A stretch of DNA of 56,738 nt from the NCBI GenBank assembly GCA_947453625.1, contig CANGHK010000033.1, positions 1-56,738 on the forward strand, read 5' to 3'. The stretch comes from Burkholderiales bacterium (lineage in GTDB: Bacteria; Pseudomonadota; Gammaproteobacteria; Burkholderiales; Burkholderiaceae_C). The first letter of the stretch is position 1. Each line of letters opens with the position of its first letter. Both the position numbers and the translations under genes were made by a program. The notes beneath the pieces were generated by a model. That model saw only the letters and a list, made by a program, of their open reading frames with translations. It was not told the origin of the DNA and did no database searches. Below are positions 35,189 through 47,962 of the stretch, piece by piece.

Positions 35189-37276
35189 TCAGATCGCCAG
35201 CGGATCGACGTCGATCGCCCAGCGCGCCAGCCCCTTGTGGCGGCCGCGCAGGCCGTGCAGCGCCGGCATCCAGTCGGCCAGCAGGCGCTGCAGTTGCAGG
35301 CGCGATCCGGCCTCGACCAGCATCTGCAGCCGCTCTATGCCGGCCACCTTGCTCACTGACGGCGGCACCGGCGGGTAGAGCGTGACGCCGGCCGCCCCCG
35401 GCAACGCGGCGGCCAGCTCGGACGCCTCGCGCAGCCAGGCCAGCGCCACCGCCGGGTCGCGCGATTCGGCGCGCAGCAGCGCCAGATGGCTGTAGGGCGG
35501 CAGGCCGGCGGCGCGCCGCTCTTCCAGCTGGCTGAGCGCGAAAGCGCCGAAGTCGTGGGTCTTGAGCGCGGTGTAGAGCGCATGCCGCGGGTGCCAGGTC
35601 TGGACCCACATCTCGCTGCGCGCCGACGCCTCGGCGTCGCGCCCGGCCCGACCGCCCGCCTGCATCAGCAGCGCGAACAGCCGCTCGGGGGCGCGGAAGT
35701 CGCTGGCGAACAAGGCGCTGTCGGGGTTGAGGGCCACCACCAGCGTGATGCGCCGGAAGTCGTGCCCCTTGGTCACCATCTGGGTGCCAACCAGCACGTC
35801 GACATCGCCGGCGTGCACCGCCGCCAGCCGGCTCTCGAGCTGGCCCTTGCCGCGCGCGGTGTCGGCGTCGAGCCGGGCGATGCGTGCGCCCGGCAGCAAC
35901 TCGGCCAACTGCTCTTCGAGCTTCTCGGTGCCGCGCCCCATCGGCGCGATGTCCAGGTTGCCGCAGTCCGGGCAGGCGCGCGGCACGCGCTCGGTGAAGC
36001 CGCAGTGGTGGCAGCGCAGCGTGCGCTCGCCCTTGTGGAAGACGCGCCATGCGCTGCAGTGCGGGCAGCCGCTCTTCCAGCCGCAATCGGCGCAGAACAG
36101 CACCGGCGCATAGCCACGCCGGTTCAGGAACACCAGGCTCTGCTCGCCGCGCGCCAGCCGGTCCTGCAGCGAGGCCAGCACCATCGGCGCCAGCACCGGG
36201 CTCTGGCCGGCCACCTTGGGCAACACGCCCATGTCGAACAGCCGCACCCGCGGCAACGCGCCGCCGCCCACGCGCTCGGCCAGCGTCAGGCGCTGGTAGC
36301 GCTGCTGCGGCCCGGGCTCGCTGCGCTGCCAGGTCTCGAGCGAGGGCGTGGCCGAGCCCAGGATCACCGGCACCCGCTCGAGGTGGGCGCGGTAGATCGC
36401 CAGGTCGCGCGCCGAGTAGCGTGCGCCCTCCTGCTGCTTGTAGGACGGGTCGTGCTCTTCGTCGACCACGATCAGCCCGAGATTGGGCAGCGGCGCGAAC
36501 ACCGACAGCCGGGTACCCAGCACGATGTCGGCCCGGCCCAGATGCGCCATCAGCCAATGCTGCAGGCGTTGCACCGGCGTCAGCCCACTGTGCATCGCGA
36601 CCAGCCGGTGCTTGGGAAAGCGCTCGGCGAAGCGCGCTTCGAGCTGCGGCGTCAGGTTGATCTCGGGCACCAGCACCAGGACCTGGCGGCCTGCGGCCAG
36701 CACCTGCTCGGTGGCGCGCAGGTAGACCTCGGTCTTGCCGCTGCCGGTGACGCCGTGCAACAGCATGGGCATGGGCCGGGGCTGGGTCAGCGCCGCCTCG
36801 AAAGCCAGCAGCGCCGCCTGCTGCTCGGCGCCCAGCGCCGGACGCACCGGCGCGTCCGGCACCGGCGCTGGCGCCGCGGCCAGCTTGTCGAGTTGCTTGA
36901 CCAGCCGGGCCAGGCGCTGGCTCAGGCCGGCCGCATCGAGCTTGCGCAACTCGGGCGGCAGCACCGACAAGGCCAGTTCACCCACACCGCGCTGGTAATA
37001 CCCGGCGGCGAAGTCGACCAGGGCCAGCCAGTCCGGCGCCAGCGGCGGCAAGGCGTCGAAGACCTCGGCCACCGGCCTGAGCGTGTAGTCAGTGGGCGCC
37101 GCCGCGGCCCCATGCCAGACGATGCCCAACAGCTCACGCTTGCCCAGCGGCACGCGCACCAGGGTGCCGGGCGCGAGCACGCGATCGCTCAGGTAATCCA
37201 GGGCGCCGGTCAACCCGCTGTACTGCGGCGCCTCCACGGCCACCCTCAACACCCCGCTGGCAGCGACCTCGCTCAC
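35189..37276 (-). CDS. priA: Primosomal protein N' (PriA helicase)
   Basis: A 695-residue replication-restart helicase. Walker A is in LLHGVTGSGKTEVYLRATEQ, the DEEH box in LIVVDEEHDPSYKQ, and a zinc-binding region has eight cysteines arranged as CADCGWKSGCPHC and CHHCGF/CPDCG. The C-terminal part holds VGTQMVTKGHDF and RAGRDAEAS motifs. The start codon is GTG at 37276 with a weak ribosome site. The 319-bp upstream spacer is unusually AT-rich and contains DnaA-box-like sequences. Confidence 0.93.
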   Translation of the reverse strand: MSEVAASGVLRVAVEAPQYSGLTGALDYLSDRVLAPGTLVRVPLGKRELLGIVWHGAAAAPTDYTLRPVAEVFDALPPLAPDWLALVDFAAGYYQRGVGELALSVLPPELRKLDAAGLSQRLARLVKQLDKLAAAPAPVPDAPVRPALGAEQQAALLAFEAALTQPRPMPMLLHGVTGSGKTEVYLRATEQVLAAGRQVLVLVPEINLTPQLEARFAERFPKHRLVAMHSGLTPVQRLQHWLMAHLGRADIVLGTRLSVFAPLPNLGLIVVDEEHDPSYKQQEGARYSARDLAIYRAHLERVPVILGSATPSLETWQRSEPGPQQRYQRLTLAERVGGGALPRVRLFDMGVLPKVAGQSPVLAPMVLASLQDRLARGEQSLVFLNRRGYAPVLFCADCGWKSGCPHCSAWRVFHKGERTLRCHHCGFTERVPRACPDCGNLDIAPMGRGTEKLEEQLAELLPGARIARLDADTARGKGQLESRLAAVHAGDVDVLVGTQMVTKGHDFRRITLVVALNPDSALFASDFRAPERLFALLMQAGGRAGRDAEASARSEMWVQTWHPRHALYTALKTHDFGAFALSQLEERRAAGLPPYSHLALLRAESRDPAVALAWLREASELAAALPGAAGVTLYPPVPPSVSKVAGIERLQMLVEAGSRLQLQRLLADWMPALHGLRGRHKGLARWAIDVDPLAI

Positions 37277-37595
37277 CCGACGCCCGGCACCAGTTGCCGG
37301 CTGTTTTTCGCCTTCACATCAAGTGACACGCTTAAGTCGATGATTGAAAACGAGTTTTTGGGGCATCCCCGGCTGCTGTGGATAACTTTGTGGGGAACCT
37401 GCGGGTGAACGCGCCAAGTGCTTGATGCAGCGGACTTTCCACGGCCTCGATACAAATGGAGGCTTCATCAGAAAAATCTTTAAAATCAAATACTTAGCAC
37501 GAATTTCCAGCAGCTGAGACGGTGCGGCACGGATTTCAGTCCCGGAATTTTTCGCTCCTGGGCTTTTGGGGATAAGTCAAGCCCCGCGCATCCCC
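37277..37595. other. priA upstream spacer with DnaA-box-like sites and AT-rich tract
   Basis: No gene is seen in these 319 bp, and the base composition is distinctly lower in GC than the flanks. TGTGGATAA (37377-37385) is a perfect DnaA-box match, TGTGGGGAA (37389-37397) lies 12 bp on and differs by one base, and TGGGGATAA (37567-37575) is another one-mismatch copy. An AT-rich stretch lies at about 37469-37505. The spacer must also carry the priA promoter if priA is not transcribed from hemE. Confidence 0.6.
37377..37397 (-). promoter_or_regulatory. Paired DnaA-box-like sites
   Basis: TGTGGATAA at 37377-37385 is the exact reverse complement of the DnaA consensus TTATCCACA. TGTGGGGAA at 37389-37397 has one mismatch, with 12 bp between the starts, close to one helical turn. 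They lie about 100 bp upstream of the priA start. Binding is inferred from sequence only. Confidence 0.5.
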
Positions 37596-38723
37596 TCACC
37601 CCCTGGATGCGCCCCCGGCCAGCCCCTGGCGGCTGGCTTGGCGCAGGCTGCGCGAGTGGCCGTGCACAGCCTCGACCAGCGCCTGCACGTTCTCGACCGG
37701 CGTGTGCTGGTTGATGCCGTGGCCGAGGTTGAAGACATGGCCACCGCAGCGCCCATCGGCCCGTTGCTGCGGCCCGAAGGCGTCGAGCACGGCCCTCGCC
37801 TCGGCCGCGACGGCCTCGGGGCTGGCGAACAACACCATCGGATCCAGGTTGCCCTGCAGCGCAACCTGGTCGTCGACGCGGCGGCGTGCGGCGCCGAGGT
37901 CGCAAGTCCAGTCCAGACCCACCACGTCGGCGCCGGTGGCGGCGATCTGCTCCAGCCACTGGCCGCCGCCCTTGGTGAAGACGATCGCCGGCACGCGCTG
38001 GCCGGCATGCTCGCGCTTGAGCTGCGACATCACGCGCTGGGTGTAGGCCAGGCTGAACTGGTGGAAAGCGCGATGCTCGAGCACGCCGCCCCAGGAGTCG
38101 AAGATCATCACCGCCTGGGCGCCGGCCTCGATCTGGGTGTTGAGGTAGAGGGCCACTGCATCGGCGTTGACCGCCAGGATGCGGTGCATCAGGTCGGGCC
38201 GGGTGTACATCAGGGTCTTGACCTGGCGGTAGTCGTCCGAGCCTGCGCCCTCGACCATGTAGCAGGCCAGCGTCCAGGGGCTGCCCGAGAAACCGATCAG
38301 GGGCACGCGGCCGTTCAAGGCCTTGCGAATCGACGCCACTGCATCGAAGACGTAGCGCAGCTTGTCCATGTCGGGCACGGCCAGCTGGGCCACCGCCGCC
38401 TCATCGCGCACCGGATGGGCAAAACGCGGGCCCTCGCCGGCGCCGAAGCTCAAGCCCAGTCCCATCGCGTCGGGCACCGTCAGGATGTCGGAGAACAGGA
38501 TGGCCGCATCCAGCGCGTAGCGGTCCAGCGGCTGCAGCGTGACCTCGGTGGCGTACTGCGGGTTGGTGGCCAGACCCATGAAGCTGTTGCCCGCCGCGAC
38601 CCGGGACGCCCGGTACTCGGGCAGGTAGCGGCCGGCCTGTCGCATCAGCCACAGCGGCGTGTAGTCAGTGGGCTGGCGCAGGCAGGCGCGCAGGAAGGTG
38701 TCGTTTTGCAGCGTTGCGTTCAT
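37596..38723 (-). CDS. hemE: Uroporphyrinogen decarboxylase
   Basis: A 375-residue heme-biosynthesis enzyme converting uroporphyrinogen III to coproporphyrinogen III. The N-terminal signature [17 protein letters not shown] (residues 22-38) and [17 protein letters not shown] are diagnostic. [14 protein letters not shown] supplies the active-site aspartate. ATG 38723 fits the family N-terminus [19 protein letters not shown]. It has little or no leader, and a possible promoter ends 7 bp before the ATG. Confidence 0.95.
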   Translation of the reverse strand: MNATLQNDTFLRACLRQPTDYTPLWLMRQAGRYLPEYRASRVAAGNSFMGLATNPQYATEVTLQPLDRYALDAAILFSDILTVPDAMGLGLSFGAGEGPRFAHPVRDEAAVAQLAVPDMDKLRYVFDAVASIRKALNGRVPLIGFSGSPWTLACYMVEGAGSDDYRQVKTLMYTRPDLMHRILAVNADAVALYLNTQIEAGAQAVMIFDSWGGVLEHRAFHQFSLAYTQRVMSQLKREHAGQRVPAIVFTKGGGQWLEQIAATGADVVGLDWTCDLGAARRRVDDQVALQGNLDPMVLFASPEAVAAEARAVLDAFGPQQRADGRCGGHVFNLGHGINQHTPVENVQALVEAVHGHSRSLRQASRQGLAGGASRG

Positions 38724-38729
38724 GCGCCG

Positions 38730-38759
38730 ATTATCGCGGCCGCGCCTGTTCCAACTCAA
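38730..38759 (-). promoter_or_regulatory. Candidate hemE promoter
   Basis: On the minus strand, TTGAGT (38759-38754) and GATAAT (38735-38730) are separated by 18 bp. The -10 element matches 5 of 6 consensus bases. It ends 6 bp before the hemE ATG, which would give a leaderless transcript if used. No Shine-Dalgarno sequence is visible, consistent with this idea. Confidence 0.35.
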
Positions 38760-38844
38760 CGCGGGCCGGCCCGAAGCAGATTGAATTGCGGTACAGCCCA
38801 TCAGCTGGTTTCCTGAAAAGTCTCAAACTGGATTGGAGGATCGA

Positions 38845-39456
38845 ATGTCCCCTACCCGTTCCCTGCTGGGCGCCGCCGCACTGGGTTCGGCCCTGCTGCT
38901 GTCTGGCTGCGGCTACAACGATTTCCAGCGCCTAGACGAAGAGGTCAAGGGGGGCTGGGCCGAGGTGCTGAACCAGTACCAGCGGCGCAGCGACCTGATC
39001 CCCAACATCGTGGCCACTGTCAAGGGCGAGGCCAACTTCGAGCAGGAGACCCTGACCAAGGTGATCGAAGCCCGAGCCAGCGCGACCAGCATCCGGGCCA
39101 CGCCCGAGTTGGTCAACGACCCGGCGGCCTTCCAGAAGTTCCAGGAAGCGCAGGGCCAGCTCACCGGCGCGCTGAGCCGGCTGATGGTGGTCAGCGAGCA
39201 ATATCCCAACCTCAAGGCCAATGCCGCGTTCCAGGATCTGCGGGTGCAGCTCGAAGGCACCGAGAACCGAATCACCGTGGCGCGCAACCGCTACATCAAG
39301 ACGGTGCAGCTGTACAACGTGCTGACGCGCAGCTTCCCGACCAATCTGACGGCGATGGTGTTCAGCTACAGCGTCAAGCCCAGCTTCACGGTGGCCAACG
39401 AGGCGGCCATCAGCGCGCCGCCGGCGGTGAGTTTCGACAAACCCGAGAGCAAGTAG
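38845..39456 (+). CDS. LemA family lipoprotein
   Basis: A 203-residue LemA protein. ATG 38845 follows GGAGGA by 4 bases. The N-terminus has a lipobox LLLSGCG (cysteine 23), so the protein should be lipid-anchored in the envelope. The core YNDFQRLDEEVKGGWAEVLN, YQRRSDLIPNIVATVKG and AVFSYSVKPSF blocks are characteristic. The function of LemA proteins is uncertain. It is 5 bp upstream of a TPM-domain gene, a common pairing. Confidence 0.92.
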   Translation: MSPTRSLLGAAALGSALLLSGCGYNDFQRLDEEVKGGWAEVLNQYQRRSDLIPNIVATVKGEANFEQETLTKVIEARASATSIRATPELVNDPAAFQKFQEAQGQLTGALSRLMVVSEQYPNLKANAAFQDLRVQLEGTENRITVARNRYIKTVQLYNVLTRSFPTNLTAMVFSYSVKPSFTVANEAAISAPPAVSFDKPESK

Positions 39457-39461
39457 CTGCC

Positions 39462-40373
39462 ATGCCGCGCATCCTGCCGTACGTGCTGCGGCCGTTCTGG
39501 CTGCTCGGGATGGCGCTGAGCCTGGCGCTGGCCTGCAGCGCCGCGGTCCGGGCCCAGGACGTGCTGCCCGTGCCGGCGCTCAGCGCCAGGGTGGTCGACG
39601 TCGCCAAGCTGCTGAGTGAGCCCGAGCGCGCGACGCTGGAGCAAAAGCTGGCCGACTTCGAAGCCCAGGCCGGCCCGCAGATCGTCGTGCTGCTGGTGGC
39701 CAGCACCCTGCCCGAAGACATCGCCCGCTACGCCCAGCGCGTGGCCGACAGCTGGAAGATTGGCCGCCGCAACGTCGGCGACGGCATCCTGCTGGTGGTG
39801 GCGCGCGACGACCGCAAGGTACGCATCGAGGTGGCCAAGGCGCTGGAGGGCGCGGTGCCCGACCTGGCGGCGCGCCAGATAATCGACCGGGCCATCACGC
39901 CGGCCTTCAAGCGCGGCGACTACGCCGCCGGGCTGAATGCCGGCGTCGACGGCCTGATCGCCCGCATCCGGGGCGAGCATCTGCCGGCGCCCGAGCGCCA
40001 GTCCGGCAGCGGCAAGGGGCGCGGCAGCTTCGACTGGGAAACGCTGGCGATCTTCTTCTTCGTCGGCGTGCCGGTGGTGGGCGGGGTGCTGACGGCGATC
40101 TTCGGCCGCAAGCTCGGCGCGCTGGTCACGGCCGGCGGCACCGGGGCGCTGGCCTGGCTGCTCAGCACCAGCCTGGTCATGGCCGCACTGGCCGGCGCAG
40201 TGGCGCTGGTGCTGGTGGGTGTGATGGGCGTGGGATCAGCCAGCGGCCGCGGACGAGGTCTTCCGCCGGTATTCTGGGGCGGCGGCGGTGGGCGCGGTGG
40301 TGGCTTCGGCGGCGGTTTCCGCTCGGGCGGCGGCGGCGACTTCGGCGGCGGCGGCGCATCGGGAGGCTGGTGA
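39462..40373 (+). CDS. TPM-domain membrane protein (YgcG family)
   Basis: A 303-residue protein with a signal peptide (ending AAVRAQ, about residue 31). The TPM domain (about 40-170) includes VVDVAKLLSEPERATLEQKL, QIVVLLVAST and GDGILLVVARDDRKVRIEVAK. Three hydrophobic segments (about 190-265) and a glycine-rich tail (GGGGGRGGGFGGGF) follow. It is encoded directly after LemA and before a second TPM gene that overlaps its stop. The pair probably forms an envelope complex, by analogy with LemA-TPM loci. Confidence 0.92.
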   Translation: MPRILPYVLRPFWLLGMALSLALACSAAVRAQDVLPVPALSARVVDVAKLLSEPERATLEQKLADFEAQAGPQIVVLLVASTLPEDIARYAQRVADSWKIGRRNVGDGILLVVARDDRKVRIEVAKALEGAVPDLAARQIIDRAITPAFKRGDYAAGLNAGVDGLIARIRGEHLPAPERQSGSGKGRGSFDWETLAIFFFVGVPVVGGVLTAIFGRKLGALVTAGGTGALAWLLSTSLVMAALAGAVALVLVGVMGVGSASGRGRGLPPVFWGGGGGRGGGFGGGFRSGGGGDFGGGGASGGW

Positions 40374-40879
40374 TGAAGCGCGTCGCACGCCTCATCAAGC
40401 ACCGGTTGTGGGACGAGACCGACACGCGACGCGCGCTGCCGCCCGCGGCACTGGCCCGCATCGAGGCACGCATCGCAGCCAGCGAGCAAGGGCACAGCGG
40501 CGAGATCCGCGTCAGCGTCGAGGCCGGCCTGCCGCTGTCCTACCTGTGGAAGGGACTGCGCGCGCGCGACCGCGCGATCGCGCAATTCGGCAAGCTGCGG
40601 GTCTGGGACACCGAGCACAACAACGGCGTGCTGATCTACCTGCTGCTGGCCGAACACGCGATCGAGATCGTCGCCGACCGCGGGCTGAACCGCCATGTCA
40701 GCCGGGCGCAATGGCAGGCGCTGATCGAGCCGATGCAGCGGGATTTTCGCGCCGGCCGCTTCGAGGACGGCTTGAACCGGGCCATCGCCGCCACCGATGG
40801 ATTGCTGCGCCAGCATTTCGCGCTGGCGCCGGGCGAGTTCAATCCGAACGAGTTGCCCAACCGACCGCACCTGTCTTGA
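40373..40879 (+). CDS. TPM-domain protein (second copy)
   Basis: A 168-residue protein whose ATG shares one base with the previous stop (TGATG). The TPM core appears as HSGEIRVSVEAGLPLSYLWK, TEHNNGVLIYLLLAEHAIEIV and ADRGLNRHVSRAQWQALI. It lacks a signal peptide and membrane helices, so it is probably cytoplasmic. It is the last gene of the lemA operon and converges with the kinase gene one base away. Confidence 0.9.
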   Translation: MKRVARLIKHRLWDETDTRRALPPAALARIEARIAASEQGHSGEIRVSVEAGLPLSYLWKGLRARDRAIAQFGKLRVWDTEHNNGVLIYLLLAEHAIEIVADRGLNRHVSRAQWQALIEPMQRDFRAGRFEDGLNRAIAATDGLLRQHFALAPGEFNPNELPNRPHLS

Positions 40880-40880
40880 G

Positions 40881-41708
40881 TTAGATCGGCTTGAACCGGC
40901 CGCGCAAGCGCTCGGTCAAGGGTTCATGACCCAAGGGCGGCAAGACCAGCGGCGCGGGCGGCACCGCGGTGTCGGGCAGGTGGGCCAGCAGGTGGCGGAT
41001 CAAGGCCAGCCGGCCACGCCGCTGGTCATTGAAGTCGACCAGCGTCCACGGCGCATGCGGGCGGTGGGTGGCCGCCAGCATCGCATCCCTGGCCTGACCG
41101 TATTCGGCGTACTTCAAGCGGGCCTGCAGGTCGATGGGCGACAGCTTCCAGCGCTTGAGCGGATCCTCCAGCCGCTCGGCGAGGCGAGCTTCCTGCTCGG
41201 CCTGATCGACCGTCAGCCAGTATTTGCACAGCAGCACGCCGTCATCGACCAGCATGCGTTCGAACACCGGCACCTGCTCAAGAAACAGCTGGGCCTCGGC
41301 CTCGCTGCAGTAAGCCATCACCCGCTCGACGCCAGCGCGGTTGTACCAGCTGCGGTCCATCAGCACCATCTCGCCAGCGGCAGGCAAATGCTGCACATGG
41401 CGCTGGAAATACCACTGCGCGTGCTCACGCTCGGTCGGCTTGGGCAGCGCCACGACATGGCACTGGCGCGGGTTCAGCGTGTTGGCTATCGCCGCGATCA
41501 CGCCGCCCTTGCCGGCCGTGTCACGGCCCTCGAACAGCACCAGCAGGCGTTTGCCGCAGTGCTGCAGCCAGCGCGCCAGGTTGTTGAGTTCGAGCTCGAG
41601 CGGTGCCAGTTGCTCGAGGTAGTCGGCCTTGGACAAGGCAGCGCCTGATTTTTCGCCCTTGCCGTTCTTGCCCGCCTTGTCCACCTTGCCGCCGTCGCGT
41701 TTGCCCAT
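40881..41708 (-). CDS. ppk2: Polyphosphate kinase 2 family protein
   Basis: A 275-residue single-domain PPK2 that transfers phosphate between polyphosphate and nucleotides. The Walker A motif is FEGRDTAGKGG (59-69) and the lid/Walker B area is VLMDRSWYNRAGVERVMAYC with D118. The single-domain length and motifs fit class I (nucleoside diphosphate) enzymes, though class needs testing. The N-terminal 25 residues are lysine-rich. GGAGG precedes ATG 41708. It lies 148 bp downstream of atpC beyond a terminator. Confidence 0.92.
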   Translation of the reverse strand: MGKRDGGKVDKAGKNGKGEKSGAALSKADYLEQLAPLELELNNLARWLQHCGKRLLVLFEGRDTAGKGGVIAAIANTLNPRQCHVVALPKPTEREHAQWYFQRHVQHLPAAGEMVLMDRSWYNRAGVERVMAYCSEAEAQLFLEQVPVFERMLVDDGVLLCKYWLTVDQAEQEARLAERLEDPLKRWKLSPIDLQARLKYAEYGQARDAMLAATHRPHAPWTLVDFNDQRRGRLALIRHLLAHLPDTAVPPAPLVLPPLGHEPLTERLRGRFKPI

Positions 41709-41775
41709 GCTGCCTCCGCCCTGTTCCGGCCGGCCGGCCAGTCGCTGTTTATAGCCTGATCCCGGACTACCCATG

Positions 41776-41811
41776 AAAAAAGACCGGCAAGGCGTCAGCC
41801 GGGCGGGTCTT
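41776..41811 (-). terminator. Intrinsic terminator of the atp operon
   Basis: On the minus strand, 46 bp after the atpC stop, AAGACC begins and GGTCTT ends a GC-rich hairpin with inner GGC/GCC pairing, followed by a run of six Ts (41781-41776). It separates atpC from the ppk2 gene. Confidence 0.85.
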
Positions 41812-41856
41812 CTGGGTCCTCGTCGCGGCCAGGGCGACCGCGTCGAAGCGGGGGCT

Positions 41857-42273
41857 TTATCGCTTGCGCAGCCTGGCAATCGCGGCGATCTGCGCCGCCA
41901 TGGTCGCGAACTCGCCTTGCGCCTTGGCGAAGTCGATGTCGGTTTTGGCGTTCTTCATCGCCTCTTCGGCTATCTTCTTGGCCTCGACCGCCTTGGCTTC
42001 GTCCAGGTCATGACCGCGTATGGCTGTGTCGGCCAGCACCGTGACCTTGCCCGGCTGCACTTCGAGAATGCCGCCAGCGACAAAAACGAACACTTCCTCG
42101 CCGCCCTCGGCCGGCTGTATGCGCACCGCGCCGGCCTTGATGCGGGTGATCAGCGGCGTGTGGCGCGGAAAGATCCCGAGCTCGCCCATCTCGCCCGGCA
42201 GCGCGACGAACTTGGCCTCGCCGGAGTAGATGTTCGCTTCGGCCGAAACGACGTCGACGTGAATGGTGGCCAT
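41857..42273 (-). CDS. atpC: ATP synthase epsilon subunit
   Basis: A 138-residue epsilon subunit of F1. [20 protein letters not shown] and [20 protein letters not shown] are the typical beta-sandwich sequences, and the helical C-terminus ends [14 protein letters not shown]. It links catalysis to rotation and can inhibit ATP hydrolysis. It is the last gene of the operon. A GC hairpin lies in the 128-bp gap to atpD. Confidence 0.95.
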   Translation of the reverse strand: MATIHVDVVSAEANIYSGEAKFVALPGEMGELGIFPRHTPLITRIKAGAVRIQPAEGGEEVFVFVAGGILEVQPGKVTVLADTAIRGHDLDEAKAVEAKKIAEEAMKNAKTDIDFAKAQGEFATMAAQIAAIARLRKR

Positions 42274-42332
42274 CAGTTGCTCTCTTAACGTGAGAAAGAA
42301 GGTTCAAGAAGCAAGCAGTCAGGTGTCAGGCT

Positions 42333-42390
42333 AGGCGCCACGCACAGGCGCACTCCCGTGCGCCGAGCATGGCAACGACGCATGGCGCCT
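42333..42390. repeat. Nested hairpin between atpD and atpC
   Basis: AGGCGCCA (42333-42340) pairs with TGGCGCCT (42383-42390), and inside it GGCGCAC (42347-42353) pairs with GTGCGCC (42358-42364) around a TCCC loop. No T-run follows on either strand. It may modulate mRNA processing between the beta and epsilon genes. Confidence 0.6.
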
Positions 42391-42401
42391 GAGTGCGCAG
42401 C

Positions 42402-44740
<2,339 letters not shown>

Positions 44741-44760
44741 GACGGATCTCCTTCTGGTTG

Positions 44761-44842
44761 GGCGAGCCGGGCCGGCGCCGGGCCGCCCCAAGCCGGCCCG
44801 CGCCCCCTTGGGGGGCAGCGAGCGGAGCGAGCGTGGGGGTAG
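44761..44842 (-). repeat. GC-rich hairpin repeat between atpA and atpG
   Basis: On the minus strand this reads CTACCCCCACGCTCGC, then the CGCTCGCT arm, then GCCCCCCAAGGGGGC and a run of CCGG-type palindromes. The same module order is found in the opposite orientation at 47496-47573. It resembles the abundant intergenic repeats of Comamonadaceae and relatives. Confidence 0.65.
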
Positions 44843-44848
44843 TCATGC

Positions 44849-46402
<1,554 letters not shown>

Positions 46403-46461
46403 TGCTTTCTCCAGGGGTTCAGCGTGGCGGCAGATCACGTCGGGCCGGCGGCCCGCGGTGA

Positions 46462-46992
46462 TCAGGCCGTCAGGGCGACCTTCATTTGTTCAAGACGGGC
46501 CTTGACCGAGGTGTCAAGCACTTCGTCGCCCACCACCACGCGGATGCCACCGATCAGGTCGGCATCGATCACGACCCGGGCGTTGAGCTTGCGCGCAAAG
46601 CGCTTCTCCAGCGCGACCACCACTTCAGCCAGCGCGCCGTCGGCTATCGCGAACGCGCTGTAGACGGTGGCGTCTGACGTGCCCGACTGCGCGTTGACCA
46701 GGGCCTTGAACTGGCCCGCGATCTCCGGCAGCGCGGCAAGCCGGCCGTTGTCGATCACGGCCCCGAGCAGGTTGGTGATCTTGGCGTCAAGCACCGTGCT
46801 CACGGCGCCGGCGAGCACCTCGAAGACCTGGCTGCCCAGCGTCTTCGGGCTGTCGGCAAACTGGCGCAGTTGCTCGTTGGCGGCCACGGCCGCCAACGCC
46901 GACAGCTGGTCGACCAGACCTGCGCTGCTGCTGCCGGCGGCCTTGAACAAGGCCTCGGCGTACGGACGGGCGATGGTTGCAAGCTCGGCCAT
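46462..46992 (-). CDS. atpH: ATP synthase delta subunit
   Basis: A 176-residue peripheral-stalk subunit. The N-terminal helical domain starts [19 protein letters not shown], and the C-terminal part has [20 protein letters not shown] and [13 protein letters not shown]. It lies 2 bp after atpF and 59 bp before atpA, as expected. Confidence 0.96.
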   Translation of the reverse strand: MAELATIARPYAEALFKAAGSSSAGLVDQLSALAAVAANEQLRQFADSPKTLGSQVFEVLAGAVSTVLDAKITNLLGAVIDNGRLAALPEIAGQFKALVNAQSGTSDATVYSAFAIADGALAEVVVALEKRFARKLNARVVIDADLIGGIRVVVGDEVLDTSVKARLEQMKVALTA

Positions 46993-46994
46993 GG

Positions 46995-47465
46995 TCAGAG
47001 TTCCGCTTTCAGACGGCCCAGCAGCTCGGCGTGGACGCCAGCATTGACCTCGCGGCGCAGAATCGCCTCGGCGCCCTTGACGGCCAGACCAGCGACCTGC
47101 TCGCGCAGCGCCTCGCGGGCCTTGACCGATTCCTGCTCGGCCTCGGCACGTGCGGCGGCGATGATCTTGGCGCCCTCGTCATTGGCGCGCAACTTGGCTT
47201 CTTCAACCAGTTGCAGGCCCAGACGCTCGGCGTCGGCCAGACGCTTGGCGGCGTCGGTGCGGGCGCCGGAGAGTTGCTGCTCCACGCGCTGATTCGCCAC
47301 GGCCAGCTCGGACTTGGCCTTGTCGGCGGCCGACAGGCCGTCGGCGATCTTGTTGGCGCGCTCGTCGAGCGCGGCAGTGATCGGTGGCCAGACAAACTTC
47401 ATCGTGAACCAGACCAGGATCAGGAAGACGATCATCTGGACGATGAGGGTACCGGTGATGCTCAC
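46995..47465 (-). CDS. atpF: ATP synthase b subunit
   Basis: A 156-residue membrane-anchored stalk subunit. One N-terminal helix ([20 protein letters not shown]) is followed by a long charged coiled coil ([20 protein letters not shown]) ending in LLGRLKAEL. The start is GTG at 47465, since the family N-terminus begins exactly there. A repeat-containing 134-bp gap separates it from atpE. Confidence 0.95.
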   Translation of the reverse strand: MSITGTLIVQMIVFLILVWFTMKFVWPPITAALDERANKIADGLSAADKAKSELAVANQRVEQQLSGARTDAAKRLADAERLGLQLVEEAKLRANDEGAKIIAAARAEAEQESVKAREALREQVAGLAVKGAEAILRREVNAGVHAELLGRLKAEL

Positions 47466-47495
47466 GTTTTTGCCTCAATCACGGTGTGAATTGGA

Positions 47496-47573
47496 CCACC
47501 CCCGCAGCGGCTTCGCCGCTCCCCCTCAAGGGGGCAGCGCCAGCAGCCCGGCCAAGCCGGTCTGCGGCGCCTG
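47496..47573 (+). repeat. GC-rich hairpin repeat between atpE and atpF
   Basis: Consists of a CCACCCCCGC lead, an AGCGGC-TTC-GCCGCT hairpin, a CCCCCT-CA-AGGGGG hairpin, and CCGGCCAAGCCGG. The module order matches the inverted copy at 44761-44842. It is transcribed within the atp operon, where it could form stable mRNA structure. Confidence 0.65.
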
Positions 47574-47599
47574 CTAGGCAGGGCAGATGTGCCAGCTGC

Positions 47600-47962
<363 letters not shown>

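Noticed and set aside
33078-36557. Open frame of about 1,160 codons on the minus strand across rep, GST, AEC and priA
   Set aside because: It runs out of phase with rep and priA and antisense to two real genes; the composition is low-complexity Arg/Ala/Gln.
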